A stretch of 64,000 nt of DNA from Ephemerocybe angulata (lineage: Eukaryota; Basidiomycota; Agaricomycetes; Agaricales; Psathyrellaceae): the NCBI GenBank assembly GCA_013368325.1, contig JAACJK010000070.1, positions 147,250 to 211,249 on the forward strand, in the 5' to 3' direction. The notes beneath the pieces are model-generated. The model was not told the DNA's origin and searched no databases. It was given only the letters and a program-made list of their open reading frames with translations. The translations under genes were made by a program, and so were the position numbers. This document shows, one piece after another, positions 11,100 to 22,575 of this stretch (within the stretch, counting starts at the first letter, position 1; each line of letters opens with the position of its first letter).

Positions 11100-12375
11100 G
11101 GATAGACTCGGGGAAGAAACCAACCATTCCGAGCCCTCGCAAGGGAACGACGGAGCTATAAGTATGGAAAAACGTGAAGTTGAGATAACCGCCCATACGT
11201 TATCGTGGCCTTTTTGTGAGTGATTGATGACCCTAGAATGTCTACATATCAAAAGGTACGTACACAATTTTCAACGGTTCCGCGAGTCTGAGTTGAGTCT
11301 GAGTTTCGGACTACCTTCCGCTCCTTCCGGCCACCCTATTTCACCGTACTGATGTAGCATGCGGTGGCCGCGGCACGGCCTCAGCAAACTCGACTCTCTA
11401 CGGGCAGCTGCTTTACCGTTTCCACTCAACCATGGACCCCACTGTGTGACTGCAACACGAGATGTTCCTGGAATGCATGGAGACAGTAGACTCGTTATCC
11501 AGCGTACAAGTTGAACGTACTCAAGATCAAAAGTGTTGTTGGTTGTTGTCGGCATCCTGATTCTTGAGCAAGAAGAAGATTTTGAGGCTCCTTTAGGCCG
11601 ATAAGTTTTCGTAATGTGGGTTCCCGCGATGCCCCGGTGGATCGGAGGGCCGAACTTGAAGGTTAACTCCTTGCCAATTGCAGTGGTCGTCGTCGCTTTG
11701 ATCAAGACGGTGATTGCTCTTTCGACAGGACGTGACGACTTGCCTCGGAGAGTCCTGACTAAGCGCGCGGAAGTCGCCGCCAAGCACACGCACACAGGCG
11801 CTTAACGGTTTTTAGTCAAAAATCGAGTTCGCTATACCCGAAACGGGCTTCAGAATCCGAGCCTAGCGTTGGGTTGTTTGTGTACATAGGTTTATTCAAT
11901 AGAAAACTGTGCTTACGAGCATTGTGAGAAAGAATGCCCCCACAGATGGCACTCGAGTCTCGATTCATATACCTTCACCCCTGGGCGCCTAAATTGAATA
12001 GGAGCAGAGAGCACACTTCCGCCAATTTCTTCCCCACATGTAGCTCAAGCATCTCCGCCAAGGCCGAGCGCATCTCTCTATCTATATCAACCTGACGCTT
12101 CAACAATCGCTCAGCGGCGTTTGTGGATGTTATTTGGGTGGTCATCGATCATACTTAGGTGCCTGGTGAACTTGTTTGTGACCCATAGGATGGCCTTGCA
12201 GTAGATCTACAGCGGAGTATACAGACATTTTATGAATAAATTTGTCCAAGAGAGGTGAAGATTGGATGAAGATTCTGAAAATGGTAAAATCTTAAAATCT
12301 AGAAATTCGAGAGCACTATCGTGTTTCAGCAACACAGAGCAGAATCAATGACCGTCCAACTAGAAAGCTAGAGGC
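11100..12375. other. Intergenic, one unsupported open frame
   Basis: A 174-codon minus-strand open frame spans 11271-11795. It resembles no family known to me and has no splice context that ties it to a neighbour, so I do not call it. A TAAGCGCC octamer (minus) sits at 11797. The stretch 11820-12375 holds nothing recognisable besides the 3' flank of the cupredoxin-like gene. Confidence 0.45.
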
Positions 12376-13682
12376 CTAAGCCTTATCCCTAAATCCAACA
12401 GGGACGTACTGAGCCGTCTTCATGGGCACGTTCCGCTTCTTGTAGATCAGAACCGCAATAGCGAGGACTGCGAGCCCGAGCACGAGATTGGCTCCAAGGA
12501 GACCCAAGGCAGTCACTGCGTACTTCCGGAACACATCCGAGTGCGTCGAAGTGTTGTCGGAGGCTGCCAGGGATGAAGCACCGTCGTCGAAGCTGTCCCC
12601 GGAGCCGTAATCAGCAGATGGCTTCTTGGATGTTGTGTCTGTCGCCTATTAACCAGTGTGAGCGCGATGTAGTATGCGGGGTGGAACATAGGCTCATACC
12701 GTAGAAGTATCATCTCCCTCCTCAGTGGGTGTCTGCTCAGCCGACGAAAATACATTAGTTCCAGAATAATCTGGCAAAGCAGAAACCACGCGGCGTACCC
12801 CGGTTGCATCCTCCCATCCGTGCTCTCCACCATCGGGTTGCTCCTATTAGGATAAAGGATATCAGTGATTTGAACTCATACGAACGCCGAGACAGAAGAA
12901 ACATACCTGGGTTGGTTGGTCTGTCTGCTTTCCATCTTCCTTAGGTGGGTCCTGCTGGCATATTGAATGAATACACTCGTGCCTGGAAACAGTGCGAAAG
13001 GCGTACCTTATTTCCATCCTCCCACTGGTGTCCGTCCTCCACTGGTTTTGGTGCAGCGGCTGCTCCCTGCATCGCAGCGTCCTTGAACTGAGTGAAGTTC
13101 CCAACCCCGAATTGTGGAGGGTTGATCGCGAACACCATACCCGATTGGCATGCGTTCACCGGTTGCTGCTGTCCGCAGTAGAAGTAGACCGGGAAGGACT
13201 AGAACGATAGCGATTAGCACAGTAGGCTTAGACTTTCCGCATTCCAACGTACATCGTTCACTGCAAACTGAAGGTCGGAAACTCTTTCGCATCTTGAGGA
13301 ACAGGAACACTATTTCGTCTTCAGTATGTGAAATAGTCCTCCAACCACGGCTCAACACTCACAACCCGGTCTTGAATCCACCCTTCCCGTCACATGGACT
13401 CTCTAATGTCGACTGCGTTACAGACCAGTTACCCGGCCTGAACTCAAAGATGACGGTGTCCTGATTCTCCCCAGGCACGGCATGCACGAACTCTGGTTCG
13501 AAGACCATCTCGCCATCTGGACCGACCAAGACACGGTGCTCTTTTGGTTCGGGTACAGGTGTATGCCCGTTGTAGCCTTGACGCCTAATTGGGGCAATAT
13601 TGGTGAGGATGGTAGCGTTGGTCAGGGTGGAGAGCGCTGAAAAGAGGAACGTGGAAAGAAGGATCTTGGACGCTGTGATCAT
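12376..13682 (-). CDS. Cupredoxin-like extracellular serine-rich membrane-anchored protein
   Basis: Starts MITASKILLSTFLFSALS (signal peptide, about residues 1-23) and ends GFRDKA, TAG at 12376-12378, over five or so exons. The mature part has the fungal cupredoxin-like pattern: HRVLVGPDGEMVFEPEFVHAVPGE, then FEFRPGNWSVTQS, ESPCDGKGGFKTG, later FPVYFYCGQ and NACQSGMVFAINPP. A Glu/Asp/Thr/Ser-rich stalk follows, and then one transmembrane segment (AVTALGLLGANLVLGLAVLAILIY) with a basic stop-transfer KKRNVP. It should sit on the cell surface or in the wall. The position usually occupied by a copper-ligand histidine (x-H-T-V-T-Q-S) is W (GNWSVTQS), so copper binding may be lost. A TATA-like TATATAA on the minus strand lies about 60 bp upstream. 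Confidence 0.8.
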
Positions 13683-13740
13683 CTTTGCAGAAGATCGTCT
13701 CGTTAATAGCGAGGAGGGTGAATTGACAGAGGGGCGATGA

Positions 13741-13747
13741 TTATATA
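13741..13747 (-). promoter_or_regulatory. TATA-like box of cupredoxin-like gene
   Basis: Reads TATATAA on the minus strand, 59 bp upstream of the start codon at 13682. Confidence 0.45.
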
Positions 13748-15769
13748 TCAGAACGAGTGGCCTTCGGTAACCAGGACAGGCCCCTTGACACGTCCTGGAC
13801 CATCGATAACCTTGCCTCGCGCTATTGCAATGGTACGCAGCACACTGCTTCAGGGCTTATAAGATTACCGGTGTCATTTCGTGCATGCGATTAGTGCATT
13901 CCATCAAGAGGCAAACCACAGCGTGTTTGACCTACCGGTATTTGACCGGTGAATCGTCGAGACAGCCAACGCGATGCATATTTTTGCGAAGTTTACACAG
14001 TGCTCACTACTGTACCCTTGTCCTCGTGCCATTCCTGATGCGAGGTTCGCGCCACTTCAACTTTCATTCGCATTCCGGTATACGGATGAGTGTAAGGTTT
14101 GAGTGTCCCAGTTTCCTGGGCGGCGCTAGTAGGTTATGGGTTTGAGAGCCATCTGAAGGGTGGATTTGGAGGTGGTGGAAGCAAAGATCAAAACGCCAGA
14201 AGTTGTCCCCTGTTGTCCCCCCTAACTCGCTCGGAAATTCCCGAATTTATATCCCACATTTATGGTCCGTGAAATTTGGGTGTGCTTGCCGGGTCGCGCT
14301 TGTCCCAAACGTTCATCTCCCCACTCTTCCATGAACTCATTTATCCTCCAAACGATCTCTTTACTAGGCTTCTGAAAGCAAGCTTACTACGTGAAATCAC
14401 TCCAACGCCATTTTACTCGGCATCACCTGAAAATACGCGTGATTTACCTCAAGGCGGTTCAAGAATCGAGCTGTCAACGTTCTGTTTCATATCCTGGGGA
14501 AATTACCAGGGCTTTTCAGGGTACGAAACTGCTTAGGAGGAACCACGCCAAGCAAACCCTCGCCTAAAGCGCGTTCAGCGTTCAAACGTTCAACATCCAT
14601 CCTGCGAGCACCTCTATCTGGCCGCTGGGCCAGTCTCTATCCTCGGCAATATCACCTTAAACGCATTCTTCGTATCTGTGTGACGACGTGGCCTCCATCT
14701 TCCGTCCTCGAAGCGATCTCTGTCACAAAATACGGCCTATACGCCTAAATGTCGTACACCCCCGCAGCCAAAGTAGTTCCCTCGATCTGACAAGGGGCCA
14801 AACATTTCTTTCAACGGAGCTTACAGGGCTCAGTGGGGAAAGTTCAACATCCTGCGGACTGTGCTGCGGCGACATCCCCTATATCAATGCGCCAGTTAAC
14901 TGGTGCAGCCAGACCTCCTTACCGTTCATCTCGCTTGTAGGCGAGCAGCATTCGGCCTCTCTTATGGCTCACAACGCTCTTTCTCCAAGTCGCGGTTTTG
15001 ACCCCGTTTCCCTTGTAATTTAAAGGTTCAGATCTTTAGCTCGCAAAAGCATGGTGGGCTCGTATGTCAGAAGCAGGTGGCTATCGTGCGGTGCGGCACT
15101 AACCCAAGCTATCTGGTACGTCTGGTTTCCACTTTCCGCCTATTTACCCCACTCCAAACGTTACTTGCCTGATTCTTGATCTATGTTCACAAATCAGGCC
15201 TCTCCTTCGCAGATTACAGTTGGGATTCCCCCGCATTTGCCCCATGAGCTATACACATCGACTATCGCAATCCAACAACACTTCTTCTAGCATGTGTGAT
15301 GCGTACAATAAACGGCCAGACTGCTCTCACGCAATCTTCTTATCACTTCATTCTAACCCTCCTCCGCTTGCGACCCTTGCTCCCCTTCCTAGCCCAAGTT
15401 ACTTCAGCTTGAACGCAGAAACAGCAGTGGAGGGAATACAATGCCCAGTCCGCCACCTTCTCAGCCCCGCCCAAGATATACACGTCGCACATCCCCGCAG
15501 TTCAAGTTGCCCAGCAGTCAGTTTGGAGCTTCCTCTTCCATGAAGGTAGCAAGTCGAACACTTTGGCCTCACCCCCCTCTGTCTCGACACACGAAGTAAA
15601 GCCGACGTCGCCTCCAGACAATAACCACATCTCAGACCACGACACAAATGCGCATGGCACTGTAGCGTACATCGACTTCGACACTTCGCGTAGTCTCACA
15701 TTCTATGAAGTCAAGAAGTCCTCTTTGAGACTGGCTTGGGGATTGAAACGCACGATGGGGCTGAAGAAG
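13748..15769. other. Two-kilobase stretch without a confident gene
   Basis: No family-level coding signal. A weak candidate is a plus-strand reading from ATG 15441 (PSPPPSQPRPRYTRR...) possibly joined to the open frame ending at 15811. The junction is ambiguous, so it is not called as a gene. Its 3' end would overlap the left arm of the inverted duplication. Confidence 0.4.
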
Positions 15770-17193
15770 ATGGGCCTATGTCGTCAATTAAAGATAACCT
15801 TCAAGACATGATTATATAGATGGTGTAAGATAGTGTTCAACCGATTCGATGATTGTCTAAACCTCTCGCCCTCGTCCCTCAACGACACCACCCTCTAATC
15901 ACGAGCCATTCCCCTTGAACTTGGTATCCCACACCCGCTGGATACGCTGTTTATAACCGTGGAAGGGGCTCCTCGGCGGCGGAGGTACCTGTTCGCCCAA
16001 TTTCTCGACAGGCCCGGGCTCGCGGAGGTCAGTCAATCCTCCAGAAGTCTTCGTTTCGCCAGCCTGGTGCATGAACGAGCCTTGAGCGGGCCTGGAACAA
16101 GGAGCTGGACTAGGAGGCGGGGGCGGGAAAGACGACTTGTACGTGGTGCGCCCGTTCTCGCTGTGCTCGTTCGAGAAGCTGGAGACAGTACAATTTGGGT
16201 TCAACAGGAACTCGCTCCCAATTGCCAGCCCTATGTCTCCCGGATTTGCGCTATCGGCCTTAACGTGGAACCGAGAGGGGTCTGTCTCACTTGGAGCGTA
16301 AATGGGACTCTTCGGAGGCCCCTGCGGACGGGGCGGTTGGGGCGAGTAGCGAGGGCCGTAAAAGTTGCTTGGGCTTCTCCTTCCACAGCCTCCCGAACCA
16401 TAAACTGGGAGCGGTATAGTGGTCATGTCGAACTCATTCACCGTAGATGAATTATAGTCCTTGTGTAGAGGAAGGGATGACAATTTGTGCGTTGGGCCGA
16501 GTTCCGGCGAAGGTTCCTTGGGGCCGAAGTTTCTGGACTTCGCCTCAGAATCCTTGGTAGTAGGGCCCCCGTCGCCGATGACTATCCCACTAGCCCTGGT
16601 GGTGGTCGTGCTAGTGCCGTAGATTAGCGCCGGCTGATGGCCAAAGGGCATGTGGTCCGAGATTCCAGGAGCTGAAGAGCCATAGAAGAGGTTGAAGGCG
16701 TCGTGGGGCCAGTTATCAGAGTAGGTGGGCCCCTTAGCATGAGTTGTGACCGAGGCTTCTATGTGGGCGCCGGGTGGTCCGGTTATTGTCATACCACCGA
16801 AGAACACGACCTGCGTGGGGGAATCGGGGTTGTGCTGGGAAGACATAGGATTGTACGAGTATAGGTAAAAACTTTGTAGGGTTGTTGTAGGGGATAGAGG
16901 TGTAAGTGGGCTGGGAGTGTGTTTAGATTCCTCTCTAGTTTGGGTTTAACCCAGCCTATATACTGATGAATCGTGGGGGCAAATGTACACATGTAGGCAC
17001 CCGAGACAAGGGGAGTAAGGCCAAGCACACAGTACTACAAGAGCTAGATATAAGACTTGTAGACTTGTATTGTACTGTAACAATAGTCTGTGGTGACCGT
17101 ATTCCATAATCCTGAGGGAATGTGGCTTAACGATAAGTCATGCTTATGAGTTCAAAGGGTAAGTTGAAGGGGCCATCCCTCCCCGGTCTGAAA
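15770..17193. repeat. Left arm of a large inverted duplication
   Basis: Diverged reverse complement of 20597-21939. The outer boundary matches over ATGGGCCTATGTCGTCAATTA and the following AAAGATAACCTTC; the inner boundary matches over the block around GGGATGG...CCCTTCAA. The arms contain the proline-rich gene pair plus flanking sequence on both sides, so this is a segmental duplication and not just similar coding sequence. Between the arms lie about 3.4 kb holding a receptor-like gene. Confidence 0.8.
15899..16846 (-). CDS. Proline/glycine-rich hypothetical protein (left-arm copy)
   Basis: A single open exon of 315 codons starting MSSQHNPDSPTQVVFFGGMT. It is rich in Pro, Gly, Ser and Thr, with segments such as APGISDHMPFGHQPAL, RNFGPKEPSPELGPTH, PPPPPSPAPCSRP and PPPPRSPFHGYKQR. 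No signal peptide, transmembrane helix or known domain is seen. It is the open copy of an inverted pair: the other copy at 20921-21811 has lost the ATG and gained a stop. Preservation of an open frame here beside a decayed twin supports real coding use, although low complexity weakens that argument. Function unknown. Confidence 0.5.
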   Translation of the reverse strand: MSSQHNPDSPTQVVFFGGMTITGPPGAHIEASVTTHAKGPTYSDNWPHDAFNLFYGSSAPGISDHMPFGHQPALIYGTSTTTTRASGIVIGDGGPTTKDSEAKSRNFGPKEPSPELGPTHKLSSLPLHKDYNSSTVNEFDMTTIPLPVYGSGGCGRRSPSNFYGPRYSPQPPRPQGPPKSPIYAPSETDPSRFHVKADSANPGDIGLAIGSEFLLNPNCTVSSFSNEHSENGRTTYKSSFPPPPPSPAPCSRPAQGSFMHQAGETKTSGGLTDLREPGPVEKLGEQVPPPPRSPFHGYKQRIQRVWDTKFKGNGS

Positions 17194-18459
17194 GTGCCTC
17201 TGCCTTCGTCTCACTCACACCACTACCTTGTTTATTGCAATCCCGGTACCTGGAACGCCGCGCCCAAGGGGTCTTACGTCGCGATTGGTGCGTAACCTTT
17301 GAAGGACTGACTGCTGATTGCCCCTGGCGCCTAAAATTAGGTGTTGGCCCTTGGCTTCGAGAAGTTGTAGGCTGCACGAAAAATTAAGTGGTGGTTGGTT
17401 TTGGGGGATGTGGGACTGGGCTGTATTGAAGGATAAATCCTGTCAATCATTTAGACGCCCGCTCGCGCGGCCGTCGCTGGGTATCCAAATTTGCCTGAAA
17501 ACTCAATTCGCCGGACTGCCGGAAAGAGCACGGGATTCAACTTGTGAATGTCATCTTCGGGTTTTCAGGCCGACAACTAACTTCAGGTCAGTTATAAGTA
17601 GTGGTTGTGCACTGGATGTTTGGGTTACCGCGCTGTCCTCGATGCCTGGGGTTTCCGGAAAGGGAAAGTGCCGGGGGCGCTGTATGGACCCATAACTTGA
17701 ATAGTCATCGCTTCGTGCGCCTACAGGACAACGAGAAAGATGTTAGGATGTAAGTTATCATATTCGTGACATAGGTATTTGCTCGAGGAGGTGCCCTTGC
17801 TATCTAGACGCCCAGGCTCGAGTGGATGCGAACCGCTCAGGCAACTCGGCAGCGGCTTGGCTTTGCGCAATATTGTCCTTATCCGGGGATATCAAAGATA
17901 TCATGACGAGCGCTATGACGGATACAGGTGCTGTACGAGCACATTGTCGATGGTTTAAAGAGTTATTTTAAGCCTATGCCCCAGGATCCGGAGCCTAGAG
18001 ATATCCTCGAAGAAAACGAGGTTTCTTCAGCTCTAGGCCTCACCTTAGAGGAAGACATCCTTTGTTGAGTGAACCAACACATACAGTGGCGCCGGACAGC
18101 CATCTTGTCTGGGTGACGCGCCCAGCCGAGCCGAGCCGCTTGGCGCCCAAAAGGGGACCGCATCAATTGAATCGCGTGACGTTCTGCGGCTTGGCAGAAC
18201 GTCGTCGTCGTTTCGTCTCTTTCGTCCGTTCGTTCACTCTGCAGTGCACAGCTCACCCCAACACATGTATCTACCCAGGTCATGATACATTGAGTCTACA
18301 AAAATCTGTCCTATACGCTCGCTCTACGTTCCTATCCCTGCTGCTTGCTCCCACTTTCCGCTTTGCTCTGGCTATATTACAACCCAAGTTAGTTCTGCCA
18401 CCTCAAAGGAACACCGAAGAAACGACGACAAGATACGGAAGAATAACTGTCGGCCCTTC
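17194..18459. other. Spacer inside the inverted duplication, upstream of the receptor-like gene
   Basis: No coding family recognised. It includes the promoter of the gene starting at 18460. A pyrimidine-rich tract TCTCTTTCGTCCG lies near 18217. Confidence 0.4.
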
Positions 18460-19928
18460 ATGAAACGAAATATCAAGTTTAACCCACGAACGCTCAGCCT
18501 GGGGCTGCTGGGATGGATTACCTTGGGAGCATGGGCGCAGACACGCGAAGTACAGGTGGACGAAAACGACCCATCGATATCCTACCTCCCAGCGGGAAGC
18601 TGGGAGCGGAGCACAGTGGCGAATGCAATGGACCAGGGAGGGCACCATATGACAACGTTCGACCCGACGGCGACGGCGACGTTCACATTCACAGGTAAAG
18701 ATCAATCAACTCCCTTGTTCCAGCGTCGGGGCTAACCCTGGTCCTATAGGCACTGGAATTGCGTTTCTTTCGCCACTATGGGGCGAAACGATTGCGATTG
18801 GGATAGCTCTGGATGGCGCGACACCGATAAGAGTCGACCTGACGGACCCCGCAGCACTGGGTGGGGCTGAGCAAGGCAGCACGCAGCCTTCGGCGATCCG
18901 TTGGAGTGATCTTACTTTGACCAACACCGAGCACACAGTGGTTTTCAGTATGCCTGCGGGCGACACGCTGTCTGTGCTTGATATGCTCATGTACGTCTTT
19001 TGTTTATCTGTTTTTTGTTGGTTGTTCGTTATCTCGTTCGTCTCGTTATCGTCGTCATGTCATGCCCCCCTTCCATTCCATCTTTCCCATATCCTAGTGC
19101 TGGCTGTTCAGGCCTTGGCTCTGATCTGACGTTGGGGCATCTGTGACGCTTTCCGATGCGCCTGCCATTGCTCACAATCCATTCCTTTATGGCCCGCTTT
19201 TCCTTCTATACTCTTATTTCCCCGATGCTTCTGTTTGCATTATAAACGGCAGCACACTATGTTATTTGGTCTTTGGGCTAACGTTTTCCTCCCACAGATA
19301 CTACGTACCCGACACCACCGTCACCACCACCACCTCCTCGAGCTCGACAACCACCAGATCCACTACCAGATCCCCGACGTCCACCTCCAATAACGACACC
19401 GCAAGCTCGTCAGGCACAAAAGACAAAACCGGGCTCACGATCGCGATCGCTGTCGTCTGCGCTGTCGGTGGCCTCCTCCTCATTGCCCTCCTCCTCCTCT
19501 TCCTCCGCCGACGCGCTCTAAGACGGCGCGAACACGCCGCGTGGCTCAAGAACACCCAGCCAGAGGAAGGTACAGGCCTGCCGCCGCCTCCAGTGCAGAT
19601 GGACGAGGTGGACGACGGGATCCGGGCAGGCGGACGGCGGTTCAAGTCCATCCCGTCGCGGAAGAGCCTGCTGGATGCGAGCAGCAGCGACTTTGGCGGG
19701 GGACCTGTGAGCATGTACAGTGACTTTGGGACTCCCGCGGGGTATGGCGGGGAGACGACGCCGGGGGGCCGGACGAGTAAGCTGCGGAATGTGGTGGCGG
19801 CGGGGCAGGGGGGTGTGCCGCCGCTGCCGACGCGGAGGAGTGAGGATGTGCAGACGCAGCAGACGGCGACGAGGAGTAGTGCGGCGAGTCCGACGGGGAG
19901 GAAGTTTATGTTTGGGGGAGAGTCGTGA
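18460..19928 (+). CDS. Single-pass receptor-like surface protein, copy 1
   Basis: Three exons (18460-18694, 18750-18990, 19298-19928); the phases close and give 368 residues. The N-terminal hydrophobic stretch ending in AWAQ is a signal peptide. The extracellular part has VQVDENDPSISYLPAGSW..., TATATFTFTGTGIAFLSPLWGE and FSMPAGDTLSVLDMLIYYVPD, a beta-rich domain like those I associate with Agaricomycete single-pass surface proteins. Then come a Ser/Thr-rich stalk, one helix (GLTIAIAVVCAVGGLLLIALLLLFL), a basic RRRALRRRE stop-transfer and a disordered cytoplasmic tail. The second intron is long (307 nt) for this window. Paralogs at 24856-26789 and 31701-33242 share exon phases exactly. It sits between the arms of the inverted duplication. 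Ligand and role are unknown. Confidence 0.8.
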
Positions 19929-20224
19929 TTGTATACCCTTGTTTTGTGCGTGGACATCACATTGTACACTTTTTGTTTTTTTCGTTGTTGCTGCTACATT
20001 ATCGTGTCGTGCTATCCTATCATTCGAACTTATATATACGCATTTGTTGCTGCTGCACTTGTCTTTCCTGTCACCGGACGTTCGCCAATTCATCGACTTT
20101 GGGTTCTGGGCGGGTCATGGATAGCTGCAAGGTACGTTGCAGCACTGCGGGTCTCGCTTGTTCTCATGATAGTTACTGATATCTGCATCCTTTCCGCACA
20201 ATGTTCCACTCCGAAGCCCTCGTT
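19929..20224. other. Short spacer, no gene seen
   Basis: 3' flank of copy 1 followed by DNA without recognisable features. Confidence 0.4.
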
Positions 20225-20422
20225 CTCGGATTCCTGGCCTGTCACCATCAGCAGCACGGCGACCCTCACATTTACGGGTAAGTAAAGTTTAAGTAATTAC
20301 ACCTACTTCAACTTACCATCGTTGCGCACTAACGCGGCGTGCCAGGTACCGGGATTGCGTTCCTCTTGCCGCTATGGAGCGAAAAAGCTGCGGTTGATAT
20401 ATCTCTCTCGACGCGGCTTTAG
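20225..20422 (+). pseudogene. Truncated relic of the receptor-like family
   Basis: The reading VTISSTATLTFTG, then a GTAAGT intron, then GTGIAFLLPLWSEKAAVDIS matches exon 1 end and exon 2 start of copy 1, including the position and phase of the intron. It ends in TAG at 20420-20422. The signal peptide, the rest of the ectodomain and the transmembrane region are missing. It lies about 0.3 kb downstream of intact copy 1, in the same orientation and next to the right arm of the inverted duplication, so it probably arose in the same rearrangement. Confidence 0.75.
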
Positions 20423-20596
20423 TGGGCTAGAATAAGGCATTCGAGGAAGTTAGTGGCACCTGAGAGAATTATAAAGTAAATGATCCCGTCGCGATAGAAT
20501 ATTGAGCAAACGAGTCACGGTCCCTATCTACAGCGCGGTCTGTGGGGTGTAAACAAGGTAGTGGTGAGAATGAAACAAAGGCAGGGGTATCATTTT

Positions 20597-21939
20597 CAGA
20601 CCGGGGAGGGATGGTCCCTTCAACTCACCCTTTGAACTCACAAGGAGGACTTATTGTTAACCCACATTCCCTCAGGAATATAAAGTGACAGTCACTACGG
20701 ACTAGCTTTACAATACAATACAAGTCAACAAGCCTTACATCTAGTCTTGTGCTACTGTGTACTTGGGCGCTTACTCCCCTTGTCCCGGGCGCCTACATGT
20801 GTGCATTTATCCCCACAGTGCATCAGTATATATACAAGGCTAATCCCAGCTAAAGAGACATACACGCATACTCCCAGCCCACTTACACCTCCATTCCTAC
20901 AATACTTTTATCTATACTCGTTGACTTCCCAGCACACCGCCGATAGCCTCCACACGCAGGTCGTGTTCCCCAATCACAGTGGTATCATAACCACCGCAAC
21001 AGACAGCGGCGACATGGAGACCTACTCTGGTGATTGGCCCTACGACGGCTTCAACTTCTTCTCCGGATCCTCGGCGCCTGGGATCTCGGACGGCATGCCC
21101 TTTGACCATCATCCGGCGCCAGCCTATGATACTAGGACCACCCCCAGGGCCACGAATATATCTAGCGGCAACGGGGAGCCCAGTACCGAGGAGGCCAGGA
21201 ACTTCGGCCCCAAGGACGCTTCGAAGCTCGGCCCCAAGCCTGGCAGTATTGGATTTCCAAGTGGTCCTAGTATCAAGGAGTTCACCTTGAATACCACGTT
21301 CACTGATTTCAATACTCCCGTATTGTCACTCTCAGTCGATGGCACAGGAGCTCATTTTCCTCCCCTTTTCAATTCGAACCTCGGCGCAGAGCTTGGTAAT
21401 ATCGGATTTCCAAGCGGTACTAGGATCGAGGAGTTCAACTTGAATACCACGTTCAATATCAATACTCCCGTTTTGCCACCTCCAGTCTATGGCACGGGAA
21501 CTCATTTCCCCCCTCCCGTCAACTTCGATGGGAGGAGAAGCCTGACCGAGCACAGGGAGAACAGGCGCACCACGTACAAGTCGACTTTACTGCCTCCGCC
21601 CCCGAGTCCAGCTCCCATTCCCTCTCAAGGGTCGTCGACGCACCGACGGACTGGCGAAACGAAGACTTCGGGAGGCTCAACTGGCCTCTAGGAGCCGACT
21701 GTTAAGAACTCGGGCGCACAGGGACCTCCGCCGCCGAGAATCCCCTTCCATGGCTATAAACAGCGCATGCACGTGGGATACCAAGGTCAAGGGGGTCGGA
21801 ATGGCTCGTGATTAGAGGGTGGTGTCGTTGAGGGACGAGGGCGAGAGGTTTGGACGATCGAATCGGTTGAACACTATCTTACACCATCTATATAATCATT
21901 TCTTGAAGGTTATCTTTAATTGACGACATAGGCCCATCC
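20597..21939. repeat. Right arm of the large inverted duplication
   Basis: Diverged reverse complement of 15770-17193. The match extends about 330 bp beyond the 5' end of the proline-rich frame and about 130 bp beyond its 3' end. Confidence 0.8.
20921..21811 (+). pseudogene. Decayed copy of the proline-rich gene (right arm)
   Basis: Aligned with the left-arm gene, the start ATG TCT TCC CAG is here TTG ACT TCC CAG at 20921. The frame is open to 21691, where an in-frame TAG replaces an arginine codon in the left copy, about 40 codons before the homologous end (NGS then TGA at 21809-21811). Matching blocks include TQVVF, GDWPYDGFNFFSGSSAPGIS, RNFGPKDASKLGP, PPPPSPAP and PFHGYKQR. An internal segment GSIGFPSG.S.KEF.LNTTF is itself repeated in tandem (about 21241-21345 and 21400-21500). 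An upstream in-frame start is conceivable, so a rewritten gene cannot be excluded. Confidence 0.6.
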
Positions 21940-22575
21940 TGGGGATACCTGCAGGTATCATCTATGAGTAGCCAAATGGCGGATTTGCCCTGGTTCCAAG
22001 GCGAGAGTCGGGTTTGGAGTAAGGCTTGACAAGATGCTCCTTACCCCCTCCTCATGCCACAAAGACAACACAAAGAGTCATAATTCCCTGAGCCCTACCC
22101 GCCTAATTTGCAGGTGTGTCGTCGGGGGTTTACCGAGTAGCATGCGCCACACGTTTCTCGCCAGCCACGTACATCAAAACGAATAGAAACAAGAGCGGCA
22201 ACCGTTGTCGCGGCGGGGCAGCAAAGCGCGAGTGGCTGAGTGACTCGTTGATATTGTTAGGGTCATGATTGCAGTTACAGTGGCTGGTCGCAATGTCCCC
22301 AGACCCTCATGGTCGCTTGAACAAAGCCTGAATGATAGCAAGCGGTGTCATCACAAGTGACAAGAAGAAAGAGGTCAGTTAGGCAAAACACTCGCGCGCC
22401 ATTGATCAAAGCATAAGCGCCAACTTGAATCAAAGCGACAAGGTAGCCTGAGGTTGCATTGTACAACCATGGGATTTTACAGTCAGTTCCTCTATAAATA
22501 CGCCCTGCGAGTAGGTCTTCAAGATTGCCCCGTTTTGAGTCGACCACCCGTCCCCCCCTACCACAAGCATCAGCC
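21940..22575. other. Intergenic with promoter
   Basis: Nothing coding seen. A TAAGCGCC octamer lies at 22414, and a TATA-like TATAAATA at 22493-22500 is about 76 bp upstream of the next start. Confidence 0.5.
22493..22500 (+). promoter_or_regulatory. TATA-like box
   Basis: TATAAATA 76 bp upstream of the start codon at 22576. Confidence 0.5.

Noticed and set aside
11271..11795. 174-codon minus-strand frame upstream of DUF6533 copy B
   Set aside because: Could be an upstream exon, but no splice phase joins it to the DUF6533 core and it lacks family motifs.
15441..15811. Possible small two-exon gene
   Set aside because: Two alternative frames meet at ATGAAGGTAGC and neither junction is clearly an intron; its 3' part overlaps the duplicated arm.
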